64,000 nucleotides of DNA from Lentilactobacillus fungorum (GCF_016860605.1 NZ_BNJR01000004.1:248001-312000); one strand, 5' to 3'; positions 1 to 10,207 are shown, numbered from the stretch's first letter. Program-made: numbers and translations. Notes: generated from the letters alone by a model not told the origin.

Positions 1-341
1 GCTCGAATTCGAGCAGCCTTACCTTGCAATGCTCGCAAGTAATAAAGTTTAGCACGACGAACGTGACCATGTCGAATAACTTCAATTTTGTCAATTCTTG
101 GTGAATGAAGTGGGAAGATACGTTCAACGCCGACACCATTACTTACTTTACGAACGGTGTATGTAGCTTGAATACCTGAACCCTTGCGCTTAATTACAAC
201 GCCTTCAAACAACTGAATTCTCTCCCGGCTACCTTCAACAACTTTTACGTGAACTCGTAGTGAGTCCCCTGCCCGGAATGCAGGAATATCGTCACGCAGT
301 TGCTTTTGATTGATTTTTTCAATCAATTGATTTTGTCGCAT
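1..341 (-). CDS. rplS: 50S ribosomal protein L19, 3' end cut by window edge
   Basis: Encodes ribosomal protein L19, which sits at the 30S-50S interface of the ribosome. The translation from the ATG at 341 begins [16 protein letters not shown] and contains the family run [16 protein letters not shown] followed by [24 protein letters not shown] ribosome site precedes the ATG. About 113 codons are visible and the frame is still open at base 1, reading ...GKAARIR, so only the last few residues are missing. It is the last visible gene of the rimM-trmD-rplS string. A leader hairpin lies between trmD and this gene. Confidence 0.96.
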   Translation of the reverse strand, partial: MRQNQLIEKINQKQLRDDIPAFRAGDSLRVHVKVVEGSRERIQLFEGVVIKRKGSGIQATYTVRKVSNGVGVERIFPLHSPRIDKIEVIRHGHVRRAKLYYLRALQGKAARIR

Positions 342-359
342 AAACAAATCTTCCTTTCA

Positions 360-420
360 CTAACATTCATTATCTTGTTCGACAGCGGAATGTTGTTTTG
401 CGGCTTGCGCCAAATGTTAG
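360..420 (-). promoter_or_regulatory. Probable L19 leader RNA structure
   Basis: On the minus strand the 5' UTR of rplS is closed by a perfect 8-bp stem (CTAACATT at 420-413 with AATGTTAG at 367-360) and contains an inner GGC-GCAA-GCC hairpin. Position and shape fit the ribosomal-protein L19 leader family known upstream of rplS in Firmicutes, which is thought to mediate feedback by L19. The family assignment is by position and shape only. No covariance search was possible. Confidence 0.6.
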
Positions 421-433
421 TCTATCACAGAAC

Positions 434-1231
434 TTAGTCTTGTGTAAAGGACTTTTTCTTGTCAGCAGCTGCTTTGTCTGCCTTTTCTTCTTCCTCAATT
501 CGGACATCGGCTAACAACCGCTTTTGCGTACTGGTGAGCTTTCGGTGATCTATGAGACCTGGTCGACGAAGATAAGTTCGCCGCAAGGCTTCTTTTTGGT
601 TCCAGAGGGCAATTTTTTGATGATCACCATTCATTAACACGGCTGGCACTTTCATTCCCCGAAAGTCAGCTGGCCGAGTATATTGAGGCTCTTCTAGCAA
701 CCCGGTTGAAAATGACTCTTCTACTTTGGACTGCTGATTGCCAAGGACTCCTGGAATCAGGCGACTGATGGCATCAATCATCACCATTGCTGGTAATTCG
801 CCTCCGGTTAGCACAAAATCGCCAATCGAGTATTCATCAGTAACAATCGATCGAATTCGCTCGTCGTAGCCCTCGTAGTGGCCACAAATGAACGTTAAAT
901 GTTGATCGTGTGCCAGGGCCTCTGCGTCAGCTTGCTTAAAAGGCTTGCCCGCCGGATCAAGTAAAATGACTTTACCATTTGGAATACCAGCTTGTTCAGT
1001 CCGTGTCTTAATATCTTGATAAGCATCGATGATCGGTTGGGCCTGCAGCAACATTCCTGCGCCGCCACCAAATGGATAATCATCAACGTGGCGATGTTTA
1101 TCCTGTGTAAAGTCACGAAAATTGGTTACCTGCAAGTCAATCAGCTTGTTTTCAATTGCCTTACCAATAATTGAATCGTGCATTGGGGTCGCAAACATTT
1201 CTGGAAATAAACTTAAAACATCAATTCTCAT
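434..1231 (-). CDS. trmD: tRNA (guanine-N1)-methyltransferase TrmD
   Basis: Methylates G37 at N1 in tRNAs that read CNN/GGN-type codons, using S-adenosylmethionine, and so protects the reading frame. The SPOUT/trefoil-knot motifs are visible: YPFGGGAGM (residues 52-60), [10 protein letters not shown] (117-126) and [11 protein letters not shown] (135-145). The protein has 265 residues, longer than the usual 240-250, because of a charged Lys/Glu/Ala-rich tail after about residue 240. Its ATG overlaps the rimM stop (ATGA), so the two are probably translationally coupled. Confidence 0.97.
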   Translation of the reverse strand: MRIDVLSLFPEMFATPMHDSIIGKAIENKLIDLQVTNFRDFTQDKHRHVDDYPFGGGAGMLLQAQPIIDAYQDIKTRTEQAGIPNGKVILLDPAGKPFKQADAEALAHDQHLTFICGHYEGYDERIRSIVTDEYSIGDFVLTGGELPAMVMIDAISRLIPGVLGNQQSKVEESFSTGLLEEPQYTRPADFRGMKVPAVLMNGDHQKIALWNQKEALRRTYLRRPGLIDHRKLTSTQKRLLADVRIEEEEKADKAAADKKKSFTQD

Positions 1232-1749
1232 TCATCTAACCCCTCCGGAACATCTACAGTAATTTGCTGCTGATCAAGGTCAACTCGCTTAATCACTGAA
1301 TCGATTTTCGGCAGCAATAAGTCATTTTTCCCAGCTCGCTTAACAACCCAAACATCGTTAGCGCCCGGCGATAAAATTTCTTTCACTGTTCCGATTAATT
1401 GACCAGTAACGTCGACCACGGTTAAGCCAATAATCTGGTGATAATAATATTCGCCCGGCTTCAAATCATCAGCGGATAATGCTGTTTCATCGATCAGTAA
1501 ATCAGCCGGTTTGAGAAACAAAACATCGTTAATTGATGAATAATCTTGAAAATGAAGTAATACAAACCCTTTGTGCCTTCTAACCCCATCGATTATCAAC
1601 GGGATTAGTTCGGTCTTTTTTTGAGTTTTAGCATAAACTGTGTTACCGGTCTTAAAGCGCTTTTCGGGAAAATCAGTAATACTAATAACGCGGACTTCAC
1701 CCTTGATTCCTTGAGTGTTAACGATCTTACCAATCGTATAATACTTCAT
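1228..1749 (-). CDS. rimM: Ribosome maturation factor RimM
   Basis: Binds ribosomal protein S19 and assists 30S head maturation. The N-terminal RimM domain begins [18 protein letters not shown], and the C-terminal half is a PRC barrel ([14 protein letters not shown] ... [17 protein letters not shown]). I place the start at the ATG at 1749 (MKYYTIGK) because AGGAGGTGG lies at ideal distance. The longer frame to 1785 would translate through the ribosome site. The product has 173 residues, normal for the family. It overlaps trmD by 4 bp. Confidence 0.95.
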   Translation of the reverse strand: MKYYTIGKIVNTQGIKGEVRVISITDFPEKRFKTGNTVYAKTQKKTELIPLIIDGVRRHKGFVLLHFQDYSSINDVLFLKPADLLIDETALSADDLKPGEYYYHQIIGLTVVDVTGQLIGTVKEILSPGANDVWVVKRAGKNDLLLPKIDSVIKRVDLDQQQITVDVPEGLDE

Positions 1750-1907
1750 CGATCCACCTCCTAATAAAGTGAGTACCCTTAGCAATTAAAAAACCGAAAC
1801 TTCCTTGAATGTAACTTCATCGACTTGAAAAGTGTTTTCAAGATAAGTAGCCACTAGTCTTTGTCCAGTGGTGTTATCAACAAGGTCAATTTAAACGAGT
1901 TAAATAA

Positions 1908-1950
1908 GAAAAAAGTTCCTAAACAAAACCTTCGTTTCGCTCAAGAACTT
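1908..1950 (-). terminator. Intrinsic terminator after khpA
   Basis: On the minus strand a 17-bp stem (1950-1934 with 1929-1913, several G-U pairs, GAAG tetraloop) is followed directly by T5. The first stem bases overlap the khpA stop codon. It would end the ffh/rpsP-khpA transcript, so rimM-trmD-rplS may depend on partial read-through or on a promoter in the roughly 160-bp gap. Confidence 0.75.
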
Positions 1951-2197
1951 ACTGTTGGTCATCATCGACGATTAATCGTGCTTTTTTGGGGCCTTCTGTC
2001 GGCACGCTATAAACAATTGTTCGAATTGTTTGAATAACGTGACCGTGCTTGCCAATAATTCGCCCTACATCATCTGCGTTTAAACGGAGATGATACTCCA
2101 TAAACCGATCAGATTCATTATGAGAAATCTCGATCTGATTTGGATAATCAACTAATGGTGACACAATCTTTTTTATTAAGCCATCAATACTCACCAT
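1949..2197 (-). CDS. khpA: KH-domain RNA-binding protein KhpA
   Basis: Small single-KH RNA-binding protein (82 residues). In streptococci and lactobacilli its homologue partners with KhpB/Jag and affects cell elongation and division. The KH signature is GRIIGKHG (residues 45-52, GxxG loop GKHG) followed by VIQTIRTIV. It lies 17 bp downstream of rpsP, the conserved Firmicute position (ylqC in Bacillus). The role in division is family knowledge and is not visible here. Confidence 0.93.
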   Translation of the reverse strand: MVSIDGLIKKIVSPLVDYPNQIEISHNESDRFMEYHLRLNADDVGRIIGKHGHVIQTIRTIVYSVPTEGPKKARLIVDDDQQ

Positions 2198-2214
2198 GAT
2201 GTCTGATCACTCAC

Positions 2215-2490
2215 TTACTTTTTTGCGTATTTAGCTTCGTGATATTTCTTCATGATTCCAGCATCCGATAACAAATTACGAACCGTATCAGATGGTTGAG
2301 CACCATTATTTAACCAATTTAAGATGGCTTCTTCTTCAAGGGTCACCTTGGCTGGCTGTGATAATGGGCTATAAGTCCCAACTTTTTCGATGAACCGGCC
2401 ATCACGCGGGCTGCGTGAGTCGGCAACAACGATTCGATAGTACGGACGCTTCTTTGAACCCATGCGCTTTAAGCGAATCTTAACTGACAT
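2215..2490 (-). CDS. rpsP: 30S ribosomal protein S16
   Basis: Ribosomal protein S16, needed for 30S assembly. The 91-residue product starts [19 protein letters not shown] and contains [18 protein letters not shown], the family signature. An AGGAGG site precedes the ATG. A well-formed promoter (TTTACA, 17 nt, TATATT) lies 35-65 bp upstream, so rpsP-khpA can be transcribed independently of ffh. Confidence 0.97.
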   Translation of the reverse strand: MSVKIRLKRMGSKKRPYYRIVVADSRSPRDGRFIEKVGTYSPLSQPAKVTLEEEAILNWLNNGAQPSDTVRNLLSDAGIMKKYHEAKYAKK

Positions 2491-2524
2491 GTATTTGACC
2501 TCCTATAATCATTTAACGATTAAT

Positions 2525-2553
2525 AATATACCAGCAATTAGAATGCTTGTAAA
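2525..2553 (-). promoter_or_regulatory. Promoter of rpsP-khpA
   Basis: Minus strand: -35 TTTACA (2553-2548), 17-nt spacer, -10 TATATT (2530-2525), with AT-rich sequence downstream and the rpsP start at 2490. Confidence 0.65.
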
Positions 2554-2597
2554 GGTTTTTTTCTTTACACCATCAAAAGAAGGTATTTTGAACTGGA

Positions 2598-4037
2598 TTA
2601 ACGCCGCTTTTTCTTCTTTTTGTTTCGGCGTCGCTTATTCTTTTTCATTTTGCGGCTAAACTGTTTCATTGCCAGCTTGGATAACTTACTGCCACCCATG
2701 CCGCCAGCATTCATCATGTTTTCCATTCCAGACATATTGCCTTTGGAGACCTTATTCATCATGGTCTTCATTTGGCCAAATTGTTTGATCATCCGATTAA
2801 CTTCTTGGATTGGTCGACCGGAGCCGCGGGCAATTCGGCGCCTCCTAGATGGATTTAAAACATCTGGATCGACTCGCTCCTGCTCAGTCATGGAATAAAT
2901 AATGGCTTTTAGATGATCCATGTCTTTAGGATCCATATTTACATTTTGGAGAGCTGGATTATTTGCCATTCCAGGAATCATCTTCATGATTTCATCCATC
3001 GGTCCCATTTTTTGAATTTGGGATAACTGATCTAAAAAGTCATTAAAGTCAAATGTGTTTTCCTGAATTTTTTCTTGGAGCTCTTCTGCTTGCTTTTGAT
3101 CGTATTCTTTTTGGGTTTTTTCAATCAGTGAGAGCATATCGCCCATACCAAGAATTCGAGAGGCCATTCGATCCGGATAAAAGACGTCTAAGTCACTCAT
3201 CTTTTCACCTTGACCGACAAACTTAATTGGTTTATCGGTAACGGCTCGAATTGATAGGGCAGCCCCGCCCCTGGTGTCACCATCTAACTTGGTTAAGACA
3301 ACCCCGGTAACGTCCAGCGTATTATTAAACCCTTCCGCGGTTGCTACAGCGTTTTGACCGGTCATTGCATCAATCACTAATAGAATTTCGTTGGGTTCTA
3401 CTGCTTCTTTGATGTCGCTTAGCTCACCCATTAATTTTTCATCAATTTGCAATCGACCAGCGGTATCAATGATCACATAATCATTATGATTTTCCTTTGC
3501 TTGCTCAAGCCCACGTTTGGCAATTTCAACCGGATCAACATCAACGCCCAATTGAAAAACCGGAACGTCAATTTGTTGACCAACGGTTTGGAGTTGTTCG
3601 ATCGCAGCAGGTCGGTAAACATCATCGGCAATTAATAGCGGCCGGGCATTTTGCTCGTCCTTTAACTTCAATGCCAATTTACCGGCAGTAGTCGTTTTCC
3701 CGGCTCCTTGAAGGCCAGCCATCATAATGATAGTCGGAATCTTGTCTGATTTATTCAGGGGAGCTGCTTGCTGCCCCATCATCTTGGTTAATTCTTCATC
3801 AACAATTTTAACAATTTGTTGAGAAGGATTGAGTCCTTCTAGAACTTTAGCCCCAGTTGCCCGTTGCTCGACAGTTTTAACAAACTGGCGGACAACTTGA
3901 AAGTTAACATCGGCTTCCAGTAAGGCCAACCGGATTTCACGCATGGTTTCGCGAAGATCTGATTGAGAAACTTTCCCTTTGCCCCGTAACTTCTTCATGG
4001 CATTTTGCAGCCGTTCCGTTAATCCTTCAAAAGCCAT
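2598..4037 (-). CDS. ffh: Signal recognition particle protein Ffh
   Basis: SRP54 GTPase. It binds 4.5S/scRNA and signal sequences and delivers ribosomes to FtsY at the membrane. The N domain spans about residues 1-95. The G domain has the P-loop GLQGAGKTT (108-116), DTAGRLQ, TKLDGDTRGG and a FVGQGEK motif. The Met-rich M domain holds MGPMDEIMKMIPGM and the RNA-binding run SRRRRIARGSG. It is 479 residues long with a strongly basic Lys/Arg tail. It follows ylxM by 13 bp, and ylxM is its usual partner. Confidence 0.98.
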   Translation of the reverse strand: MAFEGLTERLQNAMKKLRGKGKVSQSDLRETMREIRLALLEADVNFQVVRQFVKTVEQRATGAKVLEGLNPSQQIVKIVDEELTKMMGQQAAPLNKSDKIPTIIMMAGLQGAGKTTTAGKLALKLKDEQNARPLLIADDVYRPAAIEQLQTVGQQIDVPVFQLGVDVDPVEIAKRGLEQAKENHNDYVIIDTAGRLQIDEKLMGELSDIKEAVEPNEILLVIDAMTGQNAVATAEGFNNTLDVTGVVLTKLDGDTRGGAALSIRAVTDKPIKFVGQGEKMSDLDVFYPDRMASRILGMGDMLSLIEKTQKEYDQKQAEELQEKIQENTFDFNDFLDQLSQIQKMGPMDEIMKMIPGMANNPALQNVNMDPKDMDHLKAIIYSMTEQERVDPDVLNPSRRRRIARGSGRPIQEVNRMIKQFGQMKTMMNKVSKGNMSGMENMMNAGGMGGSKLSKLAMKQFSRKMKKNKRRRNKKKKKRR

Positions 4038-4050
4038 TTTTTCACCACTT

Positions 4051-4392
4051 TCATTGTTCTTCAGTCGTTTCGAGATTGCTAATCAACTTATTTAAAGTCG
4101 TATCCGCGGGGTAATGTGCTAAAACGTATGCTTGAATCTTATCAAGCTTTTGATTGCGGTCGACAAAGCTATGGTACAAATTAAGCTTATCTTCATATTG
4201 CTGTAAGATCTTTTCTGAACGCTTGATGTTATCGTATACTGCTTGGCGGCTCACTTCGTATTCCTCAGCAATTTCACCGAGCGAATAATCATCGGCATAG
4301 TACAGCTCAATGTAATTAGCCTGTTTTTTGGTGAGCAATGGTTCATAGAACTCAAACAATGAATTAATATAGTTGTTCTTTTCCAGTTCCAT
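4051..4392 (-). CDS. ylxM: YlxM-family helix-turn-helix protein (SRP-associated)
   Basis: UPF0122/YlxM protein of 113 residues. It carries a sigma-70 region-4-like helix-turn-helix ([19 protein letters not shown], then QAVYDNIKR) within residues 26-60. The gene almost always sits next to ffh/ftsY, and streptococcal YlxM has been reported to influence SRP GTPase activity. It has its own promoter upstream (4429-4457), so ylxM-ffh forms a unit. The exact biochemical role is not shown by the sequence. Confidence 0.9.
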   Translation of the reverse strand: MELEKNNYINSLFEFYEPLLTKKQANYIELYYADDYSLGEIAEEYEVSRQAVYDNIKRSEKILQQYEDKLNLYHSFVDRNQKLDKIQAYVLAHYPADTTLNKLISNLETTEEQ

Positions 4393-4428
4393 TTTGAAGC
4401 CCCTTTAGTGTCCTTAACAACATTCTCT

Positions 4429-4457
4429 AGATTACAGGCTTTTGAGCAGTCCGTCAA
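4429..4457 (-). promoter_or_regulatory. Promoter of ylxM-ffh
   Basis: Minus strand: -35 TTGACG (4457-4452), 17-nt spacer, -10 TAATCT (4434-4429). The ylxM ATG is at 4392 behind an AAGGGGC-type ribosome site. Confidence 0.6.
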
Positions 4458-4477
4458 CACTGTTTACCCGGCTAACA

Positions 4478-5899
4478 TCATTCTGAAATGAGTCCTTTAA
4501 ACAAGCCGTAGACAAAGTCGTTAGGATCAAATGGTTTTAGATCAGTAACCTTTTCACCAAGGCCAACGTATTTAACAGGCAAGTGAAGTTCACTTCTGAT
4601 TGCCAGTACAATTCCCCCACGAGCAGTGCCATCAAGTTTAGTTAAGACAATTCCAGTAACATCAGTGGCTTCTTTAAACATTTTAGCTTGGGTCATGGCG
4701 TTTTGACCGGTGGTCGCGTCCAAGACAAGCAAGACTTCATGGGGAGCGGCTGGAATCTCTCGCGTTAAGATCTTCTTCATTTTACTTAATTCGTTCATCA
4801 GATTCACTTTATTTTGAAGCCGGCCGGCAGTGTCCACCAGTAGTACATCGTAACTTTCATCCCGGGCCTTCTTAACCGCATCAAAAACAACCGATGATGG
4901 GTCGCTCTTAGGTTTGCCCTTCACAATATCAACACCGTCACGCTCCGCCCAGACATTTAGTTGCTCAATGGCCCCAGCCCTAAACGTATCGGCTGCAGCT
5001 AAAACAACTTTTTTGCCTTGGTTCTTGTACATTTTAGCCATCTTACCAATGGTTGTTGTTTTACCAACGCCATTAACGCCAACAAACAAAAGAACAGTTG
5101 GCCCACTCTCGGCCATATTAATTGTAGCATCTTCACCATTTCCGGCTTGATCGTACATGTCAATGAGCTTTTGAACAATGACGTTTTGGACATCCTTTGG
5201 CTTTTTGGCGTTTTGCAACTTAACTTCTTCTCTTAGCTCATCCGTAATTCGCATTGACGTTTCAAAGCCTACATCAGATTCGATGAGTAAGTCTTCCAAA
5301 TCATCAAAAAAGCCTTCATCAACATGTCGAAAGTTGGCTAATAAGGCGTTGAGCTTTTGGCCAAAAGTTGACCGTGATTTGGCAAGTCCCCGCTCATAAG
5401 ACGCAGTTGTATCAGTTTCTGGTTGTTCCTGGGCTTGTTTGCCACGATCGCTAGTTACAAGTGAATCCCCAGCTTTTGAATTTGCCGGTTCAACAGACGT
5501 TATGGGAGTGGCTGGTTCATCACTGCCCGTAAAATTTTCTTGTCCTTGGTCTGAAAGCTGGCCTGCTGGGGTTGATTCTGCCGTAGTGGTTGTCTCATGG
5601 TCAGGCTTAGCACTAACGGCCGCTTTGACCGCTTGGCTGCCAACTGGCTGAGCTTCTTCGCTGCCAGCTTGACTGCCAGTCGAATTTTGAGCAGCCTCAC
5701 TGGCAACTGTCGGTTGTTGGCTGGTAGGCTGACTTGGTGCCACAGCCTCCTTACTAATCTCATCATTACTGGGCTTAGCCGACGTTGTTGCCGCTTTAGC
5801 ACTCTCAGATTGTGCTTGGGAACCCGGTTGTTTCTCTGCGGCTTGCTGTTTTTCCTGATCCTTTTTTGAGCGTCGTTTAAAAATATCAAATAGTCCCAT
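4478..5899 (-). CDS. ftsY: Signal recognition particle receptor FtsY
   Basis: Membrane-associated SRP receptor GTPase that docks SRP-ribosome complexes. The C-terminal NG domain shows [15 protein letters not shown] (P-loop), DTAGRLQNK and [10 protein letters not shown]. The first 170 or so residues after a basic [17 protein letters not shown] start are a low-complexity Gln/Ala/Ser/Glu-rich extension. This makes the protein 473 residues, longer than Bacillus FtsY (about 330). Such an acidic A domain is known in other FtsYs and is probably a flexible membrane-linked region. The start overlaps the smc stop by 1 bp (TAATG). Confidence 0.97.
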   Translation of the reverse strand: MGLFDIFKRRSKKDQEKQQAAEKQPGSQAQSESAKAATTSAKPSNDEISKEAVAPSQPTSQQPTVASEAAQNSTGSQAGSEEAQPVGSQAVKAAVSAKPDHETTTTAESTPAGQLSDQGQENFTGSDEPATPITSVEPANSKAGDSLVTSDRGKQAQEQPETDTTASYERGLAKSRSTFGQKLNALLANFRHVDEGFFDDLEDLLIESDVGFETSMRITDELREEVKLQNAKKPKDVQNVIVQKLIDMYDQAGNGEDATINMAESGPTVLLFVGVNGVGKTTTIGKMAKMYKNQGKKVVLAAADTFRAGAIEQLNVWAERDGVDIVKGKPKSDPSSVVFDAVKKARDESYDVLLVDTAGRLQNKVNLMNELSKMKKILTREIPAAPHEVLLVLDATTGQNAMTQAKMFKEATDVTGIVLTKLDGTARGGIVLAIRSELHLPVKYVGLGEKVTDLKPFDPNDFVYGLFKGLISE

Positions 5900-8800
5900 T
5901 AGCTCACCTCCGTTTGTAAGTTATCCAAATTAACCCCAACGACTTTAGAAACACCTGATTCCTGCATCGTAACTCCGTAAAGTTGATCAGCGTAAATCAT
6001 CGTTTCTTTTCGATGGGTAATCACAATAAACTGAGTTTCATTACCAAATCGCTTTAAATATTGAGCAAACCGATCCGCATTGAAAGGATCTAAGGCCGCT
6101 TCGGCTTCATCTAAAATACAAAATGGAACTGGCCGAACCTTAATGATTGCAAATAGCAACGTAATGGCGGTCAATGCCTTTTCACCACCAGATAAAAGAC
6201 TCAAGCTGCGATAATTCTTACCAGGTGGTTTTACCATAATTTCAATACCAGTTGTCAATGGGTTGGCCGGCTCGGTTAAGACCAGTTTAGCTTCACCGCC
6301 GCCAAACATATCAACAAAAACCTTTGAGAATGCTTTGGCAATTGCCCTAAACGTTTTGTCAAACTGGCTGCTGATTGTTTGGTCCATTTCAGCCATTGTC
6401 TGCGTTAAATGATTCTTGGCTTTGAGTAAATCTTGCTGCTGTTGGGATAAAAACTCATAGCGGCTAGAAACATCTTTAAACTCCTGAATGGCCCCAATAT
6501 TAACTGGGCCAATCTCGTCAATTCCGGTTCGAAGTAATTTAATCTGTCGGTCAAGCTGCGTTGCATCAACCGTTAAAGGCTGGTTAGCTAAATCGGCAGG
6601 CTTAAGGTGATAAGTTTCATTAAGCTGGCCATAAGTCACTTGAAGCGCTTGGCGGATCTGTTGCAGCTTGGTGGCGACGGTTTGCTGCTCAAATTGGGCA
6701 TTGCGCAGGTTTAACTGGCTGGTTTGAACCGTTTCGTTGGCAGCGGCCAACTGTTGCTCGGTTCGATCAACGAGTTGCTTGGCTTGCTTCAGTTGGCTAC
6801 GAAGATCCGCTTGTGTAGCGGTTACTTGTTTGATTTGGCCAGCAATCTTTTCAACGTCCATTGTTTGATTTAATTCAGCCAACAATTGCGCTCGTTGCTT
6901 TTTTAACTTTGCCAAGCTGGCTTCGTGGCTCTTAAGCTGGTCTTGTACTTCCATCAAACGCTTGTGAACTTGAACCGATTGCTGCTTGGCAATAACGAGT
7001 TGATCATGAACTTTTTGTTTGGCTTGTGAATAGCGATTAGCTAATTGCCTAGCCTTAGTCAATTGCTCTTGTTGATCATCCAGTTGACGATTGATGGCTG
7101 CCAATTCCGCTTGAATTGATTGGCTCTGAGCGGCTAGGTCAGCCTGCTTAGTCCTTTGCAAATTGTGTGTCAGGTTCTTTAAAGCCAGTTTTAAGGTTCG
7201 GGCTACCCGATTTTGCTGATGAAGTTGATCTTTCAAATCGTTAAGGGCAACAAGCTGATTTTCATAAGTTTGGCTGAGTTCAAAAACGTGTTGCTTACCA
7301 CGATCATAAGAAGCTTGAAATTTTTCCAGCTTGCCCTTAGCTGTTTTTAAAGCAGCTTCTTTAACAGCTAACTTTTGAGCCATTTCCTTGGTCGCTTTTT
7401 CCAGTGAAGCCAATTCAGTCTTTTGAATTAGCACCCCTTGATGATCATTTCGATTCGCGCCACCGGTTAAAGAGCCGCCAGCATTAACAACTTGCCCGTC
7501 TAACGTTACAATTCTGGTTCGATGATGAATCGCTTGACTAATGGCAATTGCATTGGCTAAGCGATCTGCAATCACGGTCGTTCCCAGCAAAAAACGTTTG
7601 ATAGCTGTTAATTGATCTGGCATGACTACCAAATCCGCTGCAACGCCAATGTAGCCTTGATGACCTTCAGCTTTTTGGATTAACCCTGGATTGAGCTGTC
7701 GGCCTTCAATTGTTGAGATTGGTAGTAAAGTAACCCGACCAAGTCGATTTCGAGTGAGAAAATCAATGGCAACAGATGCTGCTTGGTTATCTTGGACGAT
7801 AACGTGTTGAACTTGACTGCCAAGTGCCGTATTGATTGCTTTAACATATTTTGAGTCAATTTTTAAATAATCGGCAACCGGGCCTAAAATACCACTTAAT
7901 TGATCCTTATGGCGCAGTAAATTTGAAACGCCCCGATAAAAGCCACGGTATGAATCGTGCAGTTGTTTCAATGAATTGGCCTTGGCCTTAGCCTCTTCTG
8001 CAATTTTTAATGCTGCGAGCCAATCGGCTTGGGTTTGATCAACAATTGCTTGACAATGCTTATGGGACTGTTTTAGGGCGGCTAATTGCTGTTGGGCGGC
8101 CTCAAGCTCGGCTTTACTAGAAGCAACGGTAGCCGTAAGTCCTTGATACTTCGCTGATAAGATATCAACTTGATTATCCGCTTCTTCTACCCGTTTTTTT
8201 TGAGCAGCTAGTTGGGCTGCTCCCTGCTGATCTTCGTGAGCTTTTTGAGTCATTAAATTTTTGACCGTCGTTTGTTCCTGCAGAAGATCGACATATTGAT
8301 TGCGCAAGTCATTAATTTTTTGTTCAACTACAGCAACTGAAGTTTGTTTTTGCTTGGCTGTAATGGTTGATAACTCGGTTGTGTTTTGTTTTAACTTTGC
8401 CGCTAAATTTTCCTGCTCATTAATCAATTGGGCTTCTTTTTTTCGATCGTCAGCCAATCGGGTTTGACCCGTTTGAAGTTGGTCGACCAGTCGATTGAGT
8501 TCAGCAGTTTTGAATCCTTTTTCTTGCGTTGTCAATTGATGCTGACTTTTGAGGGACTGAATCTGGTTGGCCGCTTTTAGCAGTCGGTCATTCAGGTCAT
8601 CGACTGTTTTTCGACCGTCGGTTAATTTCACTTGTAGTGAATCGCGTTGCTGTTTGGCTGCTGTTAACCGCTGCGTTAAAGACTTAACAACCGCCTGCTT
8701 TTGAGAAACTGATTCTTCTAACTGAGCCCCTTCAGCCGCCGATTGAGTTGCTTTAAAAATTAATTGCTGCTTGAGTAAGCCGTCTAAGCGCTTTTTTTGG

Positions 8801-9450
8801 TCCAAATAATCCGTTGCTAAGCTGCTTTGCTCTTCTAGCGGTTGCAAGCGACGTTTCAATTCACGAAGAATGTCTTCCACTCGGTTCAAATTATCATTTG
8901 TCTCATCGATTTCCTTTTGGGCAGTCAGCTTATGCTGCTTATATTTGTAAACACCGGCAACATTTTCAATGATCGATCGCCGTTCAATTGGTTTGCTGTT
9001 AATAATTTCTTCAACATTTCCCTGAGAAATAATTGACAAAGATCCCTGACCAATACCAGTATCCATAAAAAGGTTGTTAACATCCTTTAAACGACACTGC
9101 TTATCGTTAATAAAATAAGCACTGTCGCCATTTCGAAAAAGTTTGCGAGCAACCAAAAGCTCATCAAACGGCGAGTCAACATAGTGATCGTGGTTGTCTA
9201 ACCGCAATATGACTGAAGCCATCCCTAACGAATGACGGTCAGCCGAACCGGAAAAAATAACGTCCGGCATTTTAGTACCGCGAAGATTTTTGGCAGATTG
9301 CTCACCCATCACCCAACGGATTGCCTCGGCAATATTACTTTTACCACTACCATTTGGGCCGACAATGCCCGTCATACCACGAGGAAAGTTAATTCTAGTT
9401 TTATCAGCAAAGGATTTAAACCCAATGATTTCAATGGACTTAAGTTGCAC
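5899..9450 (-). CDS. smc: Chromosome segregation ATPase Smc
   Basis: SMC ATPase that compacts and segregates chromosomes with ScpA/ScpB. It has 1183 residues: N-terminal ATPase half with GPNGSGKSN (about 32-40), long coiled coil, hinge around 510-650 ending in a GGSLTGGANRNDHQG run, second coiled coil rich in Gln/Lys/Leu, then the signature LSGGEKALTAI and Walker B CILDEAEAALDP. Start is GTG at 9450 behind GGAG. It sits 14 bp after rnc and overlaps ftsY, the conserved rnc-smc-ftsY order. Confidence 0.98.
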   Translation of the reverse strand: MQLKSIEIIGFKSFADKTRINFPRGMTGIVGPNGSGKSNIAEAIRWVMGEQSAKNLRGTKMPDVIFSGSADRHSLGMASVILRLDNHDHYVDSPFDELLVARKLFRNGDSAYFINDKQCRLKDVNNLFMDTGIGQGSLSIISQGNVEEIINSKPIERRSIIENVAGVYKYKQHKLTAQKEIDETNDNLNRVEDILRELKRRLQPLEEQSSLATDYLDQKKRLDGLLKQQLIFKATQSAAEGAQLEESVSQKQAVVKSLTQRLTAAKQQRDSLQVKLTDGRKTVDDLNDRLLKAANQIQSLKSQHQLTTQEKGFKTAELNRLVDQLQTGQTRLADDRKKEAQLINEQENLAAKLKQNTTELSTITAKQKQTSVAVVEQKINDLRNQYVDLLQEQTTVKNLMTQKAHEDQQGAAQLAAQKKRVEEADNQVDILSAKYQGLTATVASSKAELEAAQQQLAALKQSHKHCQAIVDQTQADWLAALKIAEEAKAKANSLKQLHDSYRGFYRGVSNLLRHKDQLSGILGPVADYLKIDSKYVKAINTALGSQVQHVIVQDNQAASVAIDFLTRNRLGRVTLLPISTIEGRQLNPGLIQKAEGHQGYIGVAADLVVMPDQLTAIKRFLLGTTVIADRLANAIAISQAIHHRTRIVTLDGQVVNAGGSLTGGANRNDHQGVLIQKTELASLEKATKEMAQKLAVKEAALKTAKGKLEKFQASYDRGKQHVFELSQTYENQLVALNDLKDQLHQQNRVARTLKLALKNLTHNLQRTKQADLAAQSQSIQAELAAINRQLDDQQEQLTKARQLANRYSQAKQKVHDQLVIAKQQSVQVHKRLMEVQDQLKSHEASLAKLKKQRAQLLAELNQTMDVEKIAGQIKQVTATQADLRSQLKQAKQLVDRTEQQLAAANETVQTSQLNLRNAQFEQQTVATKLQQIRQALQVTYGQLNETYHLKPADLANQPLTVDATQLDRQIKLLRTGIDEIGPVNIGAIQEFKDVSSRYEFLSQQQQDLLKAKNHLTQTMAEMDQTISSQFDKTFRAIAKAFSKVFVDMFGGGEAKLVLTEPANPLTTGIEIMVKPPGKNYRSLSLLSGGEKALTAITLLFAIIKVRPVPFCILDEAEAALDPFNADRFAQYLKRFGNETQFIVITHRKETMIYADQLYGVTMQESGVSKVVGVNLDNLQTEVS

Positions 9451-9464
9451 GGTGTTTCTCCATT

Positions 9465-10175
9465 CTAAACAAGATTATCGCCTTCAGTGTTAAAGTGCGT
9501 GAGGGCTTGTTGAGCAGCCCGTTGTTCAGCAGCTTTCTTGGAATGCCCAACACCAACACCAAAGACCTTGCCACCAATTGAGACGTTAACTTTAAAGGAG
9601 CGGTCGTTATCCGGACCAAATTCATCAATTAATTCATAATCAATGTCAACGGGACCATCTACTTGAGCAAGTTCTTGAAGCTCAGTCTTATGATCGAAGA
9701 ATTCTGCAAACATCCCTTCATCAAGCTTGGGAAAGATTACTTGTTCTACAAATTTTTCAACGGCTGCTTGCCCTTGGTCCAAATAAAGCGCGCCAACAAA
9801 CGATTCAAAGATATCGCATAATAACGAGTCACGATCGCGAGCACCGGCCTTTTCTTCGCCGCGCCCAAGCCGAATGTACTGATTAAAATGACATTCTCTA
9901 GCAAAAGTACTAAAACTTTTTTCATTGACCATCGCTGCCCTCAGTCGAGTAAGTCTTCCTTGCGGCATTTTGGGATAGCGCTTAAAGATATAGGCTGACA
10001 CAATTAATTGTAAAACGGCGTCACCTAAGAATTCCAATCGTTCGTAAAATTTCAGATTTTGATCTCGATGCTCATTAACGTAAGATGCCTGCGTAAACGC
10101 TTCATCTAATAAATCCTGATTGTTAATATGAATGTCAAAATCTTGATTTAACATTTCATTTAAACCTTTTATCAA
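9465..10175 (-). CDS. rnc: Ribonuclease III
   Basis: Double-strand-specific endoribonuclease that processes rRNA precursors and structured mRNAs. The catalytic domain has the signature ERLEFLGDAVLQL, and the C-terminal half is a dsRNA-binding domain starting near DHKTELQELAQ and ending with GVGHSKKAAEQRAAQQAL. I choose the TTG at 10175 because GGAGG lies 7 nt upstream and the length (236 residues) fits the family. The frame stays open to 10226, but that stretch has no ribosome site. An ATG at 10154 is a weaker alternative. Confidence 0.95.
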   Translation of the reverse strand: MIKGLNEMLNQDFDIHINNQDLLDEAFTQASYVNEHRDQNLKFYERLEFLGDAVLQLIVSAYIFKRYPKMPQGRLTRLRAAMVNEKSFSTFARECHFNQYIRLGRGEEKAGARDRDSLLCDIFESFVGALYLDQGQAAVEKFVEQVIFPKLDEGMFAEFFDHKTELQELAQVDGPVDIDYELIDEFGPDNDRSFKVNVSIGGKVFGVGVGHSKKAAEQRAAQQALTHFNTEGDNLV

Positions 10176-10207
10176 TCCATTGCCTCCAAAATTTTCAATT
10201 AAACAGT

